Positions 54,333-63,104 of a stretch of 64,000 bases of DNA are shown here, one piece after another. Both the position numbers and the translations under genes were made by a program. Positions within the stretch are counted from its first letter, which is position 1. Each line of letters starts with the position of its first letter. The stretch is from Candidatus Thiodiazotropha sp. 'RUGA'. GTDB taxonomy: Bacteria; Pseudomonadota; Gammaproteobacteria; Chromatiales; Chromatiaceae. The notes beneath the pieces are model-generated. The model made no database searches and had not been told where the DNA came from. It saw nothing but the letters and a program-made list of their open reading frames with translations. The DNA is taken from the NCBI GenBank assembly GCA_016842065.1, contig JAEPDS010000007.1, positions 62,001-126,000 of the forward strand. The letters are read 5' to 3'.

Positions 54333-56414
54333 TCAGTCACTGTTGAAATCGTAGTTGATGGAGTCTGATGGCTCCTGGATGAAGTATCCCCGAATGTAGT
54401 TGATTCCGATCGACCAGAGTATCGCCAGGCTGCCAGCTTCCTCCACCCCGGAGGCGATGGTCTTGATATCCTCCGCCTGAACCAGTTCATTAAGATGATT
54501 CAGCTTGTCCTGTTTATCCTGATTTTCAGACAGATCACTCAAGAATGAGCTGTGGAACTGGACGAAATCGAGGGGAAAGCTGCTGAGTATCGCTTCAGGC
54601 TTTTTCGCCAGTCCGAAATGGTCGATACAGGTTTTGCATTTGATCTTTTTCAATCCTTCAGCGAACTTCTTCAGCTTTTGCAGATGACTTCTTGCCTCAC
54701 CATCGTCGAACTGAAAGGTTATCCATGAGCCCTTGGCTTCATAGTCCCTCAGACAATCACAGACAAACAGCAGCAGGGTCTCATCATCCAGAGAGCTGCC
54801 GGAGATATTCACCAGAAAATTGATCTTTTTACCCTGCTTACGCTGTGTCGCCAGTTCGGCGATGGCATTTTTGATGACCCATCTGTCCAACTCGTGCATG
54901 CGACCCATCTCCTCGATCTTATTCAGGAAGTGGTCCGGTTGAATCTCCTCCTGTTGTTCGTCGAGCAGTCGCAGGGTTACCGCATAGTTTTCCCGGGTGT
55001 CGCCATGCAGGCTGACGATGGGTTGATAGGCCAGTTGGAACTTATCGTTGTCGAAGGCAAATCGAATCAGTGCGGAGAGATCGGCCTCGCCCGAGGTGCC
55101 GCTTTCGGCAGCCGGAATCAGCTCCTCGGCAATATAGTAGCTGTTACCCCCTTTCGAACGAGCCACTTCACAGGCTTGATAGGCATGGGTGATGAAATCG
55201 TTGCCTGTGGAGAACTCTTCTGAGCAGAACACCACACCAATACTGCAAGTGGCCTGGATCCCCTGATCTGACTGTTCGTTGCTCTCAATGGCATCGCAGA
55301 TCCTTTTTGCGCTCTGTTCGGCGCTTTTTGGCTCAGTTTCTTGAGAGAGTATGGTGAAAGTGTGATCCCCGAACCTGGCCAGAACCTCCTGGTTTGCAAC
55401 GGTTTTACGCAGTAGACCGGCAATCTCTAAAAGTAACGAATCGCTGGCTTTGATGCCTGTCTTGCTACGAATTTCAGTGAAATTGTCGAGAGTGACGTAG
55501 TACAGGGTGTTGCCTTTCGCACCGGAGGGCCGGCTCCGTCTGACCTCCTCCTCGAGCTGGTTGAGGAAGTATTGGCGGTTGTAGAGCCCGGTCTGTACAT
55601 CCTGGGTACTCAGCAGGCGCAGTTTCTCTTCGACCTCCCGAGTGATCGATTGGTCGCGAAACACCACCTGGGTGCAGGGTTCACCATCGATGCTTGCGGG
55701 TGTGAAGTGGAGTTCCGCACTGAACTCGGCACCATCGCTGCGCAGGCAGGTGGTCTTCATTTCACTGCAGTGTTCGCTGTCAGCGCTGAGCTTACGCAGC
55801 ACTTTCTTGAAACCGGCGTGTTCGGAAGGGGCGATCATGTCCATGATGGGAAGGCCTTCGATCTCCTCCTCACTGGCCAGTCCGAACAGCTCCAGATAGG
55901 CGCGATTGGCAGTTACGTGCATACCTTCGTGGACATAGGCGATCGCATCCCTGGAACTTTCGGTCAGAGCGTCGCAGCGCTCCTCGGCCTCTTCCAGTTG
56001 GTGTTCAATCAACTGCAGTCGTCGCGCGATATTGAGATATTTATACTCTCGCAGGATGACCTGAACCAGGTGGTCGAAATTTTTACGTTCAACCAGGTCC
56101 GCAATGCCCTGTTTCATCAGCGAGATTCGCAGCTCATCATTGGTTTCGTCACTGACACCGATCACCGGGGTGGCTGAGCTGGTAACGCCCAGCAGTGCAA
56201 GCAGTTGGTTGACCTCCAGAGCGTCGGCTTCGACCGTATAGATCAGCAGATCCAGAGGGTGCTTTTTCTTCAGTTGTTCGGTCAGCTGATCGGCATCGTG
56301 ATCGATGCGAATCGCATGGGCTGGTGTGCCACTGTTACGCAGGGAGTCCAGGCAGGTTTCTACTTCAGGGGTTGTATTTCCTAAAACCAGTAACTCAATC
56401 GCTTCTTCGGGCAT
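54333..56414 (-). CDS. fimX: FimX-like c-di-GMP effector, degenerate GGDEF-EAL
   Basis: 693 residues, close to Pseudomonas FimX (691). Receiver-like domain (about 1-125) without a clear phospho-acceptor set, PAS (about 150-270), GGDEF (about 280-430) with RFGDHTF instead of GGDEF, and EAL (about 445-690) with AVTLRLL instead of the EAL core. FimX-type proteins do not make or break c-di-GMP but bind it at the EAL domain and control type IV pilus assembly. The loss of both catalytic signatures supports this role here. No pil genes are in the window. AGGATAG precedes the ATG. Confidence 0.82.
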   Translation of the reverse strand: MPEEAIELLVLGNTTPEVETCLDSLRNSGTPAHAIRIDHDADQLTEQLKKKHPLDLLIYTVEADALEVNQLLALLGVTSSATPVIGVSDETNDELRISLMKQGIADLVERKNFDHLVQVILREYKYLNIARRLQLIEHQLEEAEERCDALTESSRDAIAYVHEGMHVTANRAYLELFGLASEEEIEGLPIMDMIAPSEHAGFKKVLRKLSADSEHCSEMKTTCLRSDGAEFSAELHFTPASIDGEPCTQVVFRDQSITREVEEKLRLLSTQDVQTGLYNRQYFLNQLEEEVRRSRPSGAKGNTLYYVTLDNFTEIRSKTGIKASDSLLLEIAGLLRKTVANQEVLARFGDHTFTILSQETEPKSAEQSAKRICDAIESNEQSDQGIQATCSIGVVFCSEEFSTGNDFITHAYQACEVARSKGGNSYYIAEELIPAAESGTSGEADLSALIRFAFDNDKFQLAYQPIVSLHGDTRENYAVTLRLLDEQQEEIQPDHFLNKIEEMGRMHELDRWVIKNAIAELATQRKQGKKINFLVNISGSSLDDETLLLFVCDCLRDYEAKGSWITFQFDDGEARSHLQKLKKFAEGLKKIKCKTCIDHFGLAKKPEAILSSFPLDFVQFHSSFLSDLSENQDKQDKLNHLNELVQAEDIKTIASGVEEAGSLAILWSIGINYIRGYFIQEPSDSINYDFNSD

Positions 56415-56529
56415 GCCGTACTATCCTGATACCAATGCGTTTATCTGTTTCATAGCCGTATGATTACCGCCCGTCAACTCCGTTCTGTATTCAGCGCCAC
56501 ACCGACTGCTGTAGGCAATTCTGCAGTTT

Positions 56530-57594
56530 TTATGTGGCCTTGCCGCTCTGGCGTCGCTGCCTGACTGCTTCGGCCAGTGTATTGAGCAGTGGCACACTGT
56601 CATCCCAGCTGATGCAGGCGTCGGTAATGCTTTGACCATAGGTCAGGGTTTCCCCTTCAACTCTATCTTGTCGACCGGCGGTCAGGAAACTTTCAATCAT
56701 TGCGCCCATGATGCGATTATCACCACGGGCGATCTGGCTCGCCACATCACGCCCAACCAGCAGTTGGCGGGGATGCTGTTTGCGGCTGTTGGCATGGCTG
56801 AAATCGACCATCAAGCGGGGTTTCAAACCATTACTCTCCATCTCATCCGCGGCGATATTGATACTCTCCGAATCATAGTTCGGGCGGCTGCCGCCTCTCA
56901 GGATCACATGACAGTCGGGATTGCCGTGGGTGGAGAAGATGGCGGAGTTACCCTCTTTGGTTACCGAGAGAAAGTGGTGTGGGCGGGAGGAGGAGCGGAT
57001 TGCATCCATAGCCACCCGCATGCTGCCGTTGGTCGCGTTCTTGAAGCCGACCGGGCAGGAGAGGCCTGAAGCCAGCTCCCTGTGAGCCTGGCTCTCGGTG
57101 GTGCGCGCACCGATTGCACCCCAACTGATCAGATCGGCAATATACTGGGGGCTTATCAGATCCAGATACTCGGTTCCGGCCGGAACACCGAGGTCATTGA
57201 TGTTCAAAAGCAGTTTTCTGGCCAAACGCAGTCCGGAGTTGATTTCGAAGCGGTCATCCAGGGTCGGATCGTTGATCAGTCCCTTCCATCCCACGGTTGT
57301 ACGCGGTTTTTCAAAGTAGACCCGCATCACGATCTCCAGGTCATCCTTCAGGGATTCCCGCAGTGGCTGCAGTCTGCTGGCGTAATCGAGGGCAGCCTCA
57401 GGATCGTGCACCGAACAGGGGCCGATGATCACCAGCAGGCGGTCATCCTCACCATGCAGAATCCGGTGTATCTCCCGACGGGCATCAAATACGGTATTCG
57501 AGGCCTTTTCAGTGATGGGCAGTTCCTGGTGTATCTGAGCCGGAGGATTGAGTTCCTTGATGGCTTTGATGCGGAGATCGTCAGTTTGTTTCAT
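56530..57594 (-). CDS. 3-deoxy-7-phosphoheptulonate (DAHP) synthase, class I
   Basis: 354 residues, the AroF/AroG/AroH type. Condenses phosphoenolpyruvate and erythrose 4-phosphate, the first step to aromatic amino acids. Visible are IIGPCSVHDPEAALDYA, RVYFEKPRTTVGWKGLINDP, the GAIGARTTESQ segment, GFKNATNGS and DFSHANSRKQ. Which of the feedback classes (Phe, Tyr or Trp) it belongs to cannot be told from the sequence alone. Followed in the same direction by fimX, 115 bases away, without obvious coupling. Confidence 0.95.
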   Translation of the reverse strand: MKQTDDLRIKAIKELNPPAQIHQELPITEKASNTVFDARREIHRILHGEDDRLLVIIGPCSVHDPEAALDYASRLQPLRESLKDDLEIVMRVYFEKPRTTVGWKGLINDPTLDDRFEINSGLRLARKLLLNINDLGVPAGTEYLDLISPQYIADLISWGAIGARTTESQAHRELASGLSCPVGFKNATNGSMRVAMDAIRSSSRPHHFLSVTKEGNSAIFSTHGNPDCHVILRGGSRPNYDSESINIAADEMESNGLKPRLMVDFSHANSRKQHPRQLLVGRDVASQIARGDNRIMGAMIESFLTAGRQDRVEGETLTYGQSITDACISWDDSVPLLNTLAEAVRQRRQSGKAT

Positions 57595-58363
57595 GCGCTG
57601 GAAGCCGATTGTTCAATGGTCCAAAAAACAGCTGATTATACATGCATCCACCGAATCAGCGATATGAGTTTGTCTCTCGCTGCCAACAGGCAGTCACGTT
57701 TCTGACGAATAAACCCGGTGTGCATCGGGGTGGCGCCCGGTCAACAAGCAGCGAAATGCCGGGCGATCATCCTGATGGTCGGCTGCTTAGAGCGTTTAGG
57801 CGGCTGGATCGGCTGTTGCACCGTTTGCTCACACGATAAGGCGGTGAAGCCTCTGGCGGTTGATTGGGTTGGATTGAGCTTGCCTCTCTAGCAGAGTGGG
57901 GCGCTGGTCGATTGAATATAGAGTAACCTATTGTAAATGTGGAAATTAGTGCTGATTGGTTCGATCGAGTCTCTGCTGGAGCTGGAGCCTTGAGTGTGAT
58001 GGCTGCAGCTGAAACAGATCCGTCGTAGAGGGGTAATATTCCCTATTCTAAAACGTCCTAAAGGATTATAAATGCGCAACCGATAATGCTAGGGTATGGG
58101 TTGTTATTAACCCGGCGACTCAGTATGTCGTGTTCAGGGCTTCAAGCAAACCCTGAACGAATCTAAAGCCGATACCGAGCTGACAAATCAGAGCGTTTCT
58201 GATTGTGGGTCTTTGCAATGATAGAGGTTCTCGTTGTGATCGGTTGCCGGAATTGCTGATATGACCATTTCGGTCCAGAATTTTTGGGCCATTTGAATTC
58301 GTCTTCACAGACCCTGGTGTAGACTGGCCCAAACAAGGCTCTTAACGTATAAACCAAGATGAT
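57595..58363. other. 769-base gene-free region before the exopolysaccharide genes
   Basis: No supported gene. GTTCAGGG (58132-58139) and CCCTGAAC (58151-58158) form an 8-bp stem-loop, and CGCCCGG/CCGGGCG near 57747-57778 another. The right part may be a long regulated leader for the polysaccharide cluster. No tRNA or riboswitch consensus was recognised. Confidence 0.4.
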
Positions 58364-59374
58364 ATGCGACTGATCAAGAATGCCATAAAGACCTTAATTG
58401 CCTACTCACTCCACTATTCCGGTCTGCTGTCACTGATTAAGAACAACCGACTTCGTGATCGTGTCTGTGTGCTGGCCTACCATCGTATTCTGCCCGATGC
58501 GCAGGCGGCAAAAACAAACTCGGCAGATGCAATCATCACTGAGAGTGGTCTGTTTCGGAAGCATCTGAAATGGTTGAAGGATGAGTTTCACATCATCGAT
58601 ATGCAGGAGTTACAGGCAATCCTGCTGGATAACCAACCGATGGCTGGCAACAGTCTGCTGATCACGTTCGATGATGGCTGGCAGGACAATTTTCAGCATG
58701 CCAGGTCGGCGTTAACCGATGAGGGTGTGCCGGCAACCATATTTCTGCCCTATAACTATATCGGCAGTGGTGAGGTGTTTTGGCAGGAGGAGATGCTTGC
58801 CAGACTGACTCAATTGAATGAGAGTGAAGCGGAATCGGACAAATCGTTACTGATGGATCTCGCCGGTATTGAAGCGGGCGTCGGTAAAGAGCTGTTGCGC
58901 AGTGCGGTAACACAGCTTAAGACCAAACCCTATACGGAGATCTACCAGATCCTTGATAGATTGAGGGCGCATCAACCACAGAGTGCCATTGACATGAAGT
59001 CGGATGCCTACATGGATTGGCAGCAGATCAATCAGCTGGGCAAAGAGCGTATCAGCTTTGGCTCTCATGCTTTGAGTCACAGGATTCTCACCCAGATAGA
59101 GTTGGATGAAGCCAGGCATGAGATCGTTGAATCCAGAAGTCTGATCAAGCAGAAGACCGGAAAAGAGATCGATACAATCGCTTATCCGAATGGCAACTGC
59201 AATTCAGCCATCGAAAAGATTGTCGATGAGTCGGGATTCCGGCTTGGGTTCACAATCAGCAGAGGGTATGTTGGCAAGGATTCAAACCCAATGGCACTAC
59301 CCAGATTTAATATCCATACCAATAATTCGAGCAGTAAACCTCTGTTTCTCTGCACGGTCCTGAATATTTTTTAA
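58364..59374 (+). CDS. Polysaccharide deacetylase (NodB-like)
   Basis: 336 residues. The NodB fold is seen in VLAYHRILPD, LLITFDDGWQDNFQHA (catalytic Asp pair), VPATIFLPYNYIG and SFGSHALSHRILTQI (His-x3-His metal site). It removes acetyl groups from an N-acetylated sugar polymer. No signal peptide, so it may act in the cytoplasm or at the inner membrane. First gene of the exopolysaccharide group, 22 bases before the ATP-grasp gene. Confidence 0.88.
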   Translation: MRLIKNAIKTLIAYSLHYSGLLSLIKNNRLRDRVCVLAYHRILPDAQAAKTNSADAIITESGLFRKHLKWLKDEFHIIDMQELQAILLDNQPMAGNSLLITFDDGWQDNFQHARSALTDEGVPATIFLPYNYIGSGEVFWQEEMLARLTQLNESEAESDKSLLMDLAGIEAGVGKELLRSAVTQLKTKPYTEIYQILDRLRAHQPQSAIDMKSDAYMDWQQINQLGKERISFGSHALSHRILTQIELDEARHEIVESRSLIKQKTGKEIDTIAYPNGNCNSAIEKIVDESGFRLGFTISRGYVGKDSNPMALPRFNIHTNNSSSKPLFLCTVLNIF

Positions 59375-59396
59375 TTGGTGTAAACAGTCCCTCACA

Positions 59397-60605
59397 ATGA
59401 AGGTTTTTGTTACTGACGGATACGCAAGAGCTGCCTTGGCGGTAACCCGCTCACTTGGCGCCAAAGGGCATCAGGTTTTTGTCGGATCCGAATCCAAGAG
59501 GTCTCTGGCGTCCTCCTCAAAGTATTGTCACCTTGGCGTAAGCTATCCCAATCCAGCCGAGGCGCCGGAAGCGTTTGTCGATTTTCTCATCGATAGCGTT
59601 GAGCAGTTTGGCATTGAGGTGTTGATGCCGGTCACTGATGTCTGTCTGTTGCTGGTTTCGAAACACAGGGCGAGATTTCCATCGACCTGCAGTCTGCCGA
59701 TCGCAGATGATGAAGCGATCAATGCAGCGGCTGACAAGAATTACATCCTGGAGCTGGCAAAGTCGATCGGCATGCCGGTGCCCCAATCGCTGGTGATCAA
59801 CTCGATTGACGATGTGGAGCAGGGCCTGCGCGGTGCCGGGCTTGAATATCCGGTTGTCTTGAAACCGGTCCGGTCCAGAGTCAAGTCGGCAAGTGGCTGG
59901 ATCTCCACGGCGGTCGACTATGCTGCAGATCGTGATGAACTGCTTGAGAAATTGCAGGCGTATGTTTCCGAGGTCTATCCGGTAATCCTTCAGCAGCGTA
60001 TAAGCGGTGTGGGCTCAGGAGCCTTCTACTGCTTCGATAATGGTAGGTGCATTGCCAAATTTGCCCACTCCCGCTTACGTGAAAAACCTCCTTCAGGGGG
60101 TGTCAGTGTGCTCAGGGAGAGTCGCTTGATCGATCCAAAGGTCGATGAGTACAGTCAGAAGTTGTTGACTGCCCTGGGATGGCATGGGGTGGCAATGGTT
60201 GAGTTCAAGATCGATGAGGCGACTGGGGATGCCTATATCATGGAGATTAACGGCCGATACTGGGGGTCCCTGCAGCTGGCGATCGATGCGGGCGTGGATT
60301 TTCCCGAGATACTGCTCTCCATGGTGTCAGCCGATGATCCGCAAGATCCTCCGGTGTACAAAACCGGGGTGAAAACCCGTTGGTTCTGGGGAGATATGGA
60401 TCTGTTGTTGATGTATCTGCTAAAGAAGAGTGAAGCACTGAAACTGCCTGAACAACACCCAGGAAGATTGAGGGCCATTCTCTCTATTCTGTTACCCTGG
60501 AGCCGTGGTCAACGTTTTGAAATATTACGTTTCAAAGATATGGGACCCTGGTTCTACGAGAGCAAAAAGTGGATAAACACCAATCTGCTCAATAGATTGG
60601 ATTAG
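59397..60605 (+). CDS. ATP-grasp carboxylate-amine ligase-like protein
   Basis: 402 residues. Starts with a Rossmann-like MKVFVTDGYARAALAVTRSL, then an ATP-grasp core: PVVLKPVRSRVKSASGW, ILQQRISGVGSGAFYCFDNG, MVEFKIDEATGDAYIMEING with the acidic metal ligands, and RYWGSLQLAIDAGVDFPEI. Similar proteins in polysaccharide loci ligate an amino acid or other group to a sugar acid. The stop codon lies inside the solo repeat end 60599-60620. Confidence 0.82.
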   Translation: MKVFVTDGYARAALAVTRSLGAKGHQVFVGSESKRSLASSSKYCHLGVSYPNPAEAPEAFVDFLIDSVEQFGIEVLMPVTDVCLLLVSKHRARFPSTCSLPIADDEAINAAADKNYILELAKSIGMPVPQSLVINSIDDVEQGLRGAGLEYPVVLKPVRSRVKSASGWISTAVDYAADRDELLEKLQAYVSEVYPVILQQRISGVGSGAFYCFDNGRCIAKFAHSRLREKPPSGGVSVLRESRLIDPKVDEYSQKLLTALGWHGVAMVEFKIDEATGDAYIMEINGRYWGSLQLAIDAGVDFPEILLSMVSADDPQDPPVYKTGVKTRWFWGDMDLLLMYLLKKSEALKLPEQHPGRLRAILSILLPWSRGQRFEILRFKDMGPWFYESKKWINTNLLNRLD

Positions 60606-60620
60606 TGTTAACGGGCCCTG
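60599..60620 (+). repeat. Solo end of the GTGTTAACRGGCCCT repeat
   Basis: GGATTAGTGTTAACGGGCCCTG; includes the TAG stop of the ATP-grasp gene. Similarity continues left as ATTGGATT, as in the full element. Confidence 0.65.
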
Positions 60621-60766
60621 GCTCTTCTAAGATACCATCGATCGCAGTGGCAGCTGGTTCTTGTGGAGCCAGCGAAGTTGTTTGAATCAGGAAATTGTTT
60701 AGCGCCTGTGGTGTGATTTCATTGTAAAATGCCGGCGCAGCGTATTATTTTATCGGATCAGGTTTA

Positions 60767-61807
60767 ATGTCGGATATTCAGCGATTATCGAGTACACCAA
60801 AGAGCAGGGAGTTATGGAATCAGTATCTTGCTGATGCGTCCGATGCGAATTTCTACCAGCGCTTCGAGTGGCAGGAGTTGAACGAAAGCCACTTTGGGCA
60901 TCAGGTCTATTCGATCGCCTCCAGTCATGAGGGCCGGATCAACGGTGTCTTGCCCATCGTATTAATCAACAGCAGACTGTTTGGCCGAATCATGTGCTCG
61001 ATGCCGTTTGTCAACTTCGGCGGTGCCTCTGCCGACAGCATCGAAGTCGAGAACGATCTGGTCAAATATGCGATGCAGCTGGCAAACGAGTCGAAAGTGG
61101 ACTATCTGGAGATGCGGGCCAGTAAGAGTTCACCTCTGGGGCTTGAGGAGTCGACCAAAAAAGTTTCGCTGGTGATCAAGCTTGAAGATGACCATGAAAA
61201 GATCTGGTCCGGTTTCAAGTCAAAACACCGCACCAATATCAGACGGGTCTACAAGAATGATATTGAAATCCGCTCCGGGCATGCAGAACTGCTCGATGAT
61301 TTTTATCATGTTATGAGCCACTCCTGGCGGGACCTGGGGACGCCTTTCTACAAGAAAAGTTACTTTCAATCGCTGCTTCAATACTTTTCACCACAAGACC
61401 TGAAGATATTTGCGGTTTACATGGATGGCCAACCGATCAGTGTGGCAATGAATGGATACTACAAGCAGACTGTCGAAGGGATGTGGATGGGTACTGTCAA
61501 GGAGTATCGCAGGCTTCAGCCAACCTACGCGCTCTATTGGGAGATGATCAAAGACAGCTGTGAAGGTGGATACGGAAATTTTCATCTTGGTCGCTCAACC
61601 GCCGACTCGACTGGTGAGGCCTTCAAGAAGAAATGGAATGCGGAAACCAGGCAGCTCTATTGGCAATACTACATGCCGGATGGGTCTGAGATGCCACAAC
61701 TGAATGTTGATAACGCCAAGTTCAAACTGGCAATTGATGTCTGGAAAAAACTGCCGTTGCCGATTGTCGGTTTTATCGGGCCTCTGATCTCCAAGAGCAT
61801 TCCGTAG
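60767..61807 (+). CDS. FemAB/GNAT-fold protein (XrtA/PEP-CTERM-associated type)
   Basis: 346 residues. The FemAB-like double acyltransferase outline is visible: FYQRFEWQELNESHFGHQVY, GVLPIVLINSRLFGRIMCSM, VDYLEMRASKSSP, KHRTNIRRVYKNDI and YALYWEMIKDSCEGGYGNFH. Members of this subgroup sit in exosortase-linked exopolysaccharide clusters, and the neighbours support a polysaccharide role. The acyl donor is unknown. It is 9 bases upstream of the aminotransferase gene. Confidence 0.8.
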   Translation: MSDIQRLSSTPKSRELWNQYLADASDANFYQRFEWQELNESHFGHQVYSIASSHEGRINGVLPIVLINSRLFGRIMCSMPFVNFGGASADSIEVENDLVKYAMQLANESKVDYLEMRASKSSPLGLEESTKKVSLVIKLEDDHEKIWSGFKSKHRTNIRRVYKNDIEIRSGHAELLDDFYHVMSHSWRDLGTPFYKKSYFQSLLQYFSPQDLKIFAVYMDGQPISVAMNGYYKQTVEGMWMGTVKEYRRLQPTYALYWEMIKDSCEGGYGNFHLGRSTADSTGEAFKKKWNAETRQLYWQYYMPDGSEMPQLNVDNAKFKLAIDVWKKLPLPIVGFIGPLISKSIP

Positions 61808-61816
61808 GGCCCTGAT

Positions 61817-63013
61817 ATGATGAGACACCTCTCACCAACGGGCTCGCCAATCAAATTTTCAGAATTTGCCGGTTGGTTGACTAACATCGCCACCAGGAGA
61901 AACCATACCGAGGTCTTGCTACAGCTCGCAAAAGGAGTGCTTGGAATGGATGCCGGATTCCTCTTTTCCACTGGGCGGGGAGCGATGACGGCGCTACTGG
62001 CTGCTGTAAAGCTTCAAAACAGTGGCAATGATCGTGATGAGGTGATCATTCCCGCCTACACCTGTTACTCGGTTGCCAGTTCGGTAATCAATGCCGGGCT
62101 CAAGATCCGTCTCTGTGATATCGACCCCAGGACGCTCTCCTGTGATGAGCGACAGCTTCGACAGATAGACTTCTCCCGGGTTGTCGCCATCGTCAGTGCC
62201 AATCTTTACGGTTTGCCAAATGACCTGCCGATGCTGGAAAAACTGGCGAAAAACGAAGGTATTCTGCTAATCGATGATGCAGCTCAGTCACTCAATGCAA
62301 AGATTGATGGACGCTATCTGGGTAGTTTTGGTGATGCGGGTATTTTAAGTCTTGATAAAGGTAAAAATGTGACATCTATTCAGGGTGGATTGGCAGTAAC
62401 AAACCATCCTGCTCTGGCAGAGTTGCTATCCAAGGAGGTGGAAAAACTCGATCCGCTGAGTTTCAAGCGCCAGCTCATCGAGTTCGTAAAGGTGGTGATC
62501 TACTATTTTTTTCTCAATCCTTACGCCTATAAACTGCCTGCCAATATCAGTTTTACAGGATTGGGAGAGACCCGCTTTGAGACGGATGTGGAGGTCAGCC
62601 AGTATCCAGCTTTTCTTTCATCGTTAGCGACTGCTCAGTTCAACAGGATTGACCAGATTACCCAGTCAAGAACCCGGCATGGCTTCTACTATGATGAGGC
62701 CCTGCAATCCAATCAGTCGATAACCAAGATAGATCGTCTGGCGCAAACCGAACCAGCCTATCTAAGGTACCCTTTGCTGGTGCATGATGAGAATCAACGT
62801 CGTGAGTTGCTTGAAGGATTTCGTGAGTACGGTATCTCGGCTTCCTATCCAAAGTCATTGAGCTCTGTTTCCGAAATAGCGGGGCATCTGGTTGGTGAGC
62901 GGAGATGTCCTGCAGCAGAAACAGTAGCACAGCAGATTGTGACACTGCCTACACATGCCTATGTGCGTGAAACCGATATGAATCGGATCATTGATATTCT
63001 GGCAGAGTTGTAA
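61817..63013 (+). CDS. DegT/DnrJ/EryC1/StrS aminotransferase
   Basis: 398 residues. PLP-dependent sugar aminotransferase fold: GRGAMTALLAAV, VIIPAYTCYSVASSVINAGL, LIDDAAQSLNA (cofactor-binding Asp) and the lysine in SLDKGKNVTSIQGG that forms the Schiff base. It makes amino sugars for the surface polysaccharide. Similar to WecE-like enzymes, substrate not predictable. Confidence 0.9.
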   Translation: MMRHLSPTGSPIKFSEFAGWLTNIATRRNHTEVLLQLAKGVLGMDAGFLFSTGRGAMTALLAAVKLQNSGNDRDEVIIPAYTCYSVASSVINAGLKIRLCDIDPRTLSCDERQLRQIDFSRVVAIVSANLYGLPNDLPMLEKLAKNEGILLIDDAAQSLNAKIDGRYLGSFGDAGILSLDKGKNVTSIQGGLAVTNHPALAELLSKEVEKLDPLSFKRQLIEFVKVVIYYFFLNPYAYKLPANISFTGLGETRFETDVEVSQYPAFLSSLATAQFNRIDQITQSRTRHGFYYDEALQSNQSITKIDRLAQTEPAYLRYPLLVHDENQRRELLEGFREYGISASYPKSLSSVSEIAGHLVGERRCPAAETVAQQIVTLPTHAYVRETDMNRIIDILAEL

Positions 63014-63079
63014 CGCCGATTGGCTAACTCTCATCAGGCTCCGATCTGGAGTTAGGCATGTTAGCTAACGCTATAAACA

Positions 63080-63101
63080 GATTGAGTGAGAACAGGTCCT
63101 G
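63080..63101 (+). repeat. Weak copy of the GTGTTAACRGGCCCT repeat end
   Basis: GATTGAGTGAGAACAGGTCCTG resembles the right end of the 29252-29512 element, with several mismatches, and ends 3 bases before the flippase ATG. Confidence 0.35.
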
Positions 63102-63104
63102 AAA

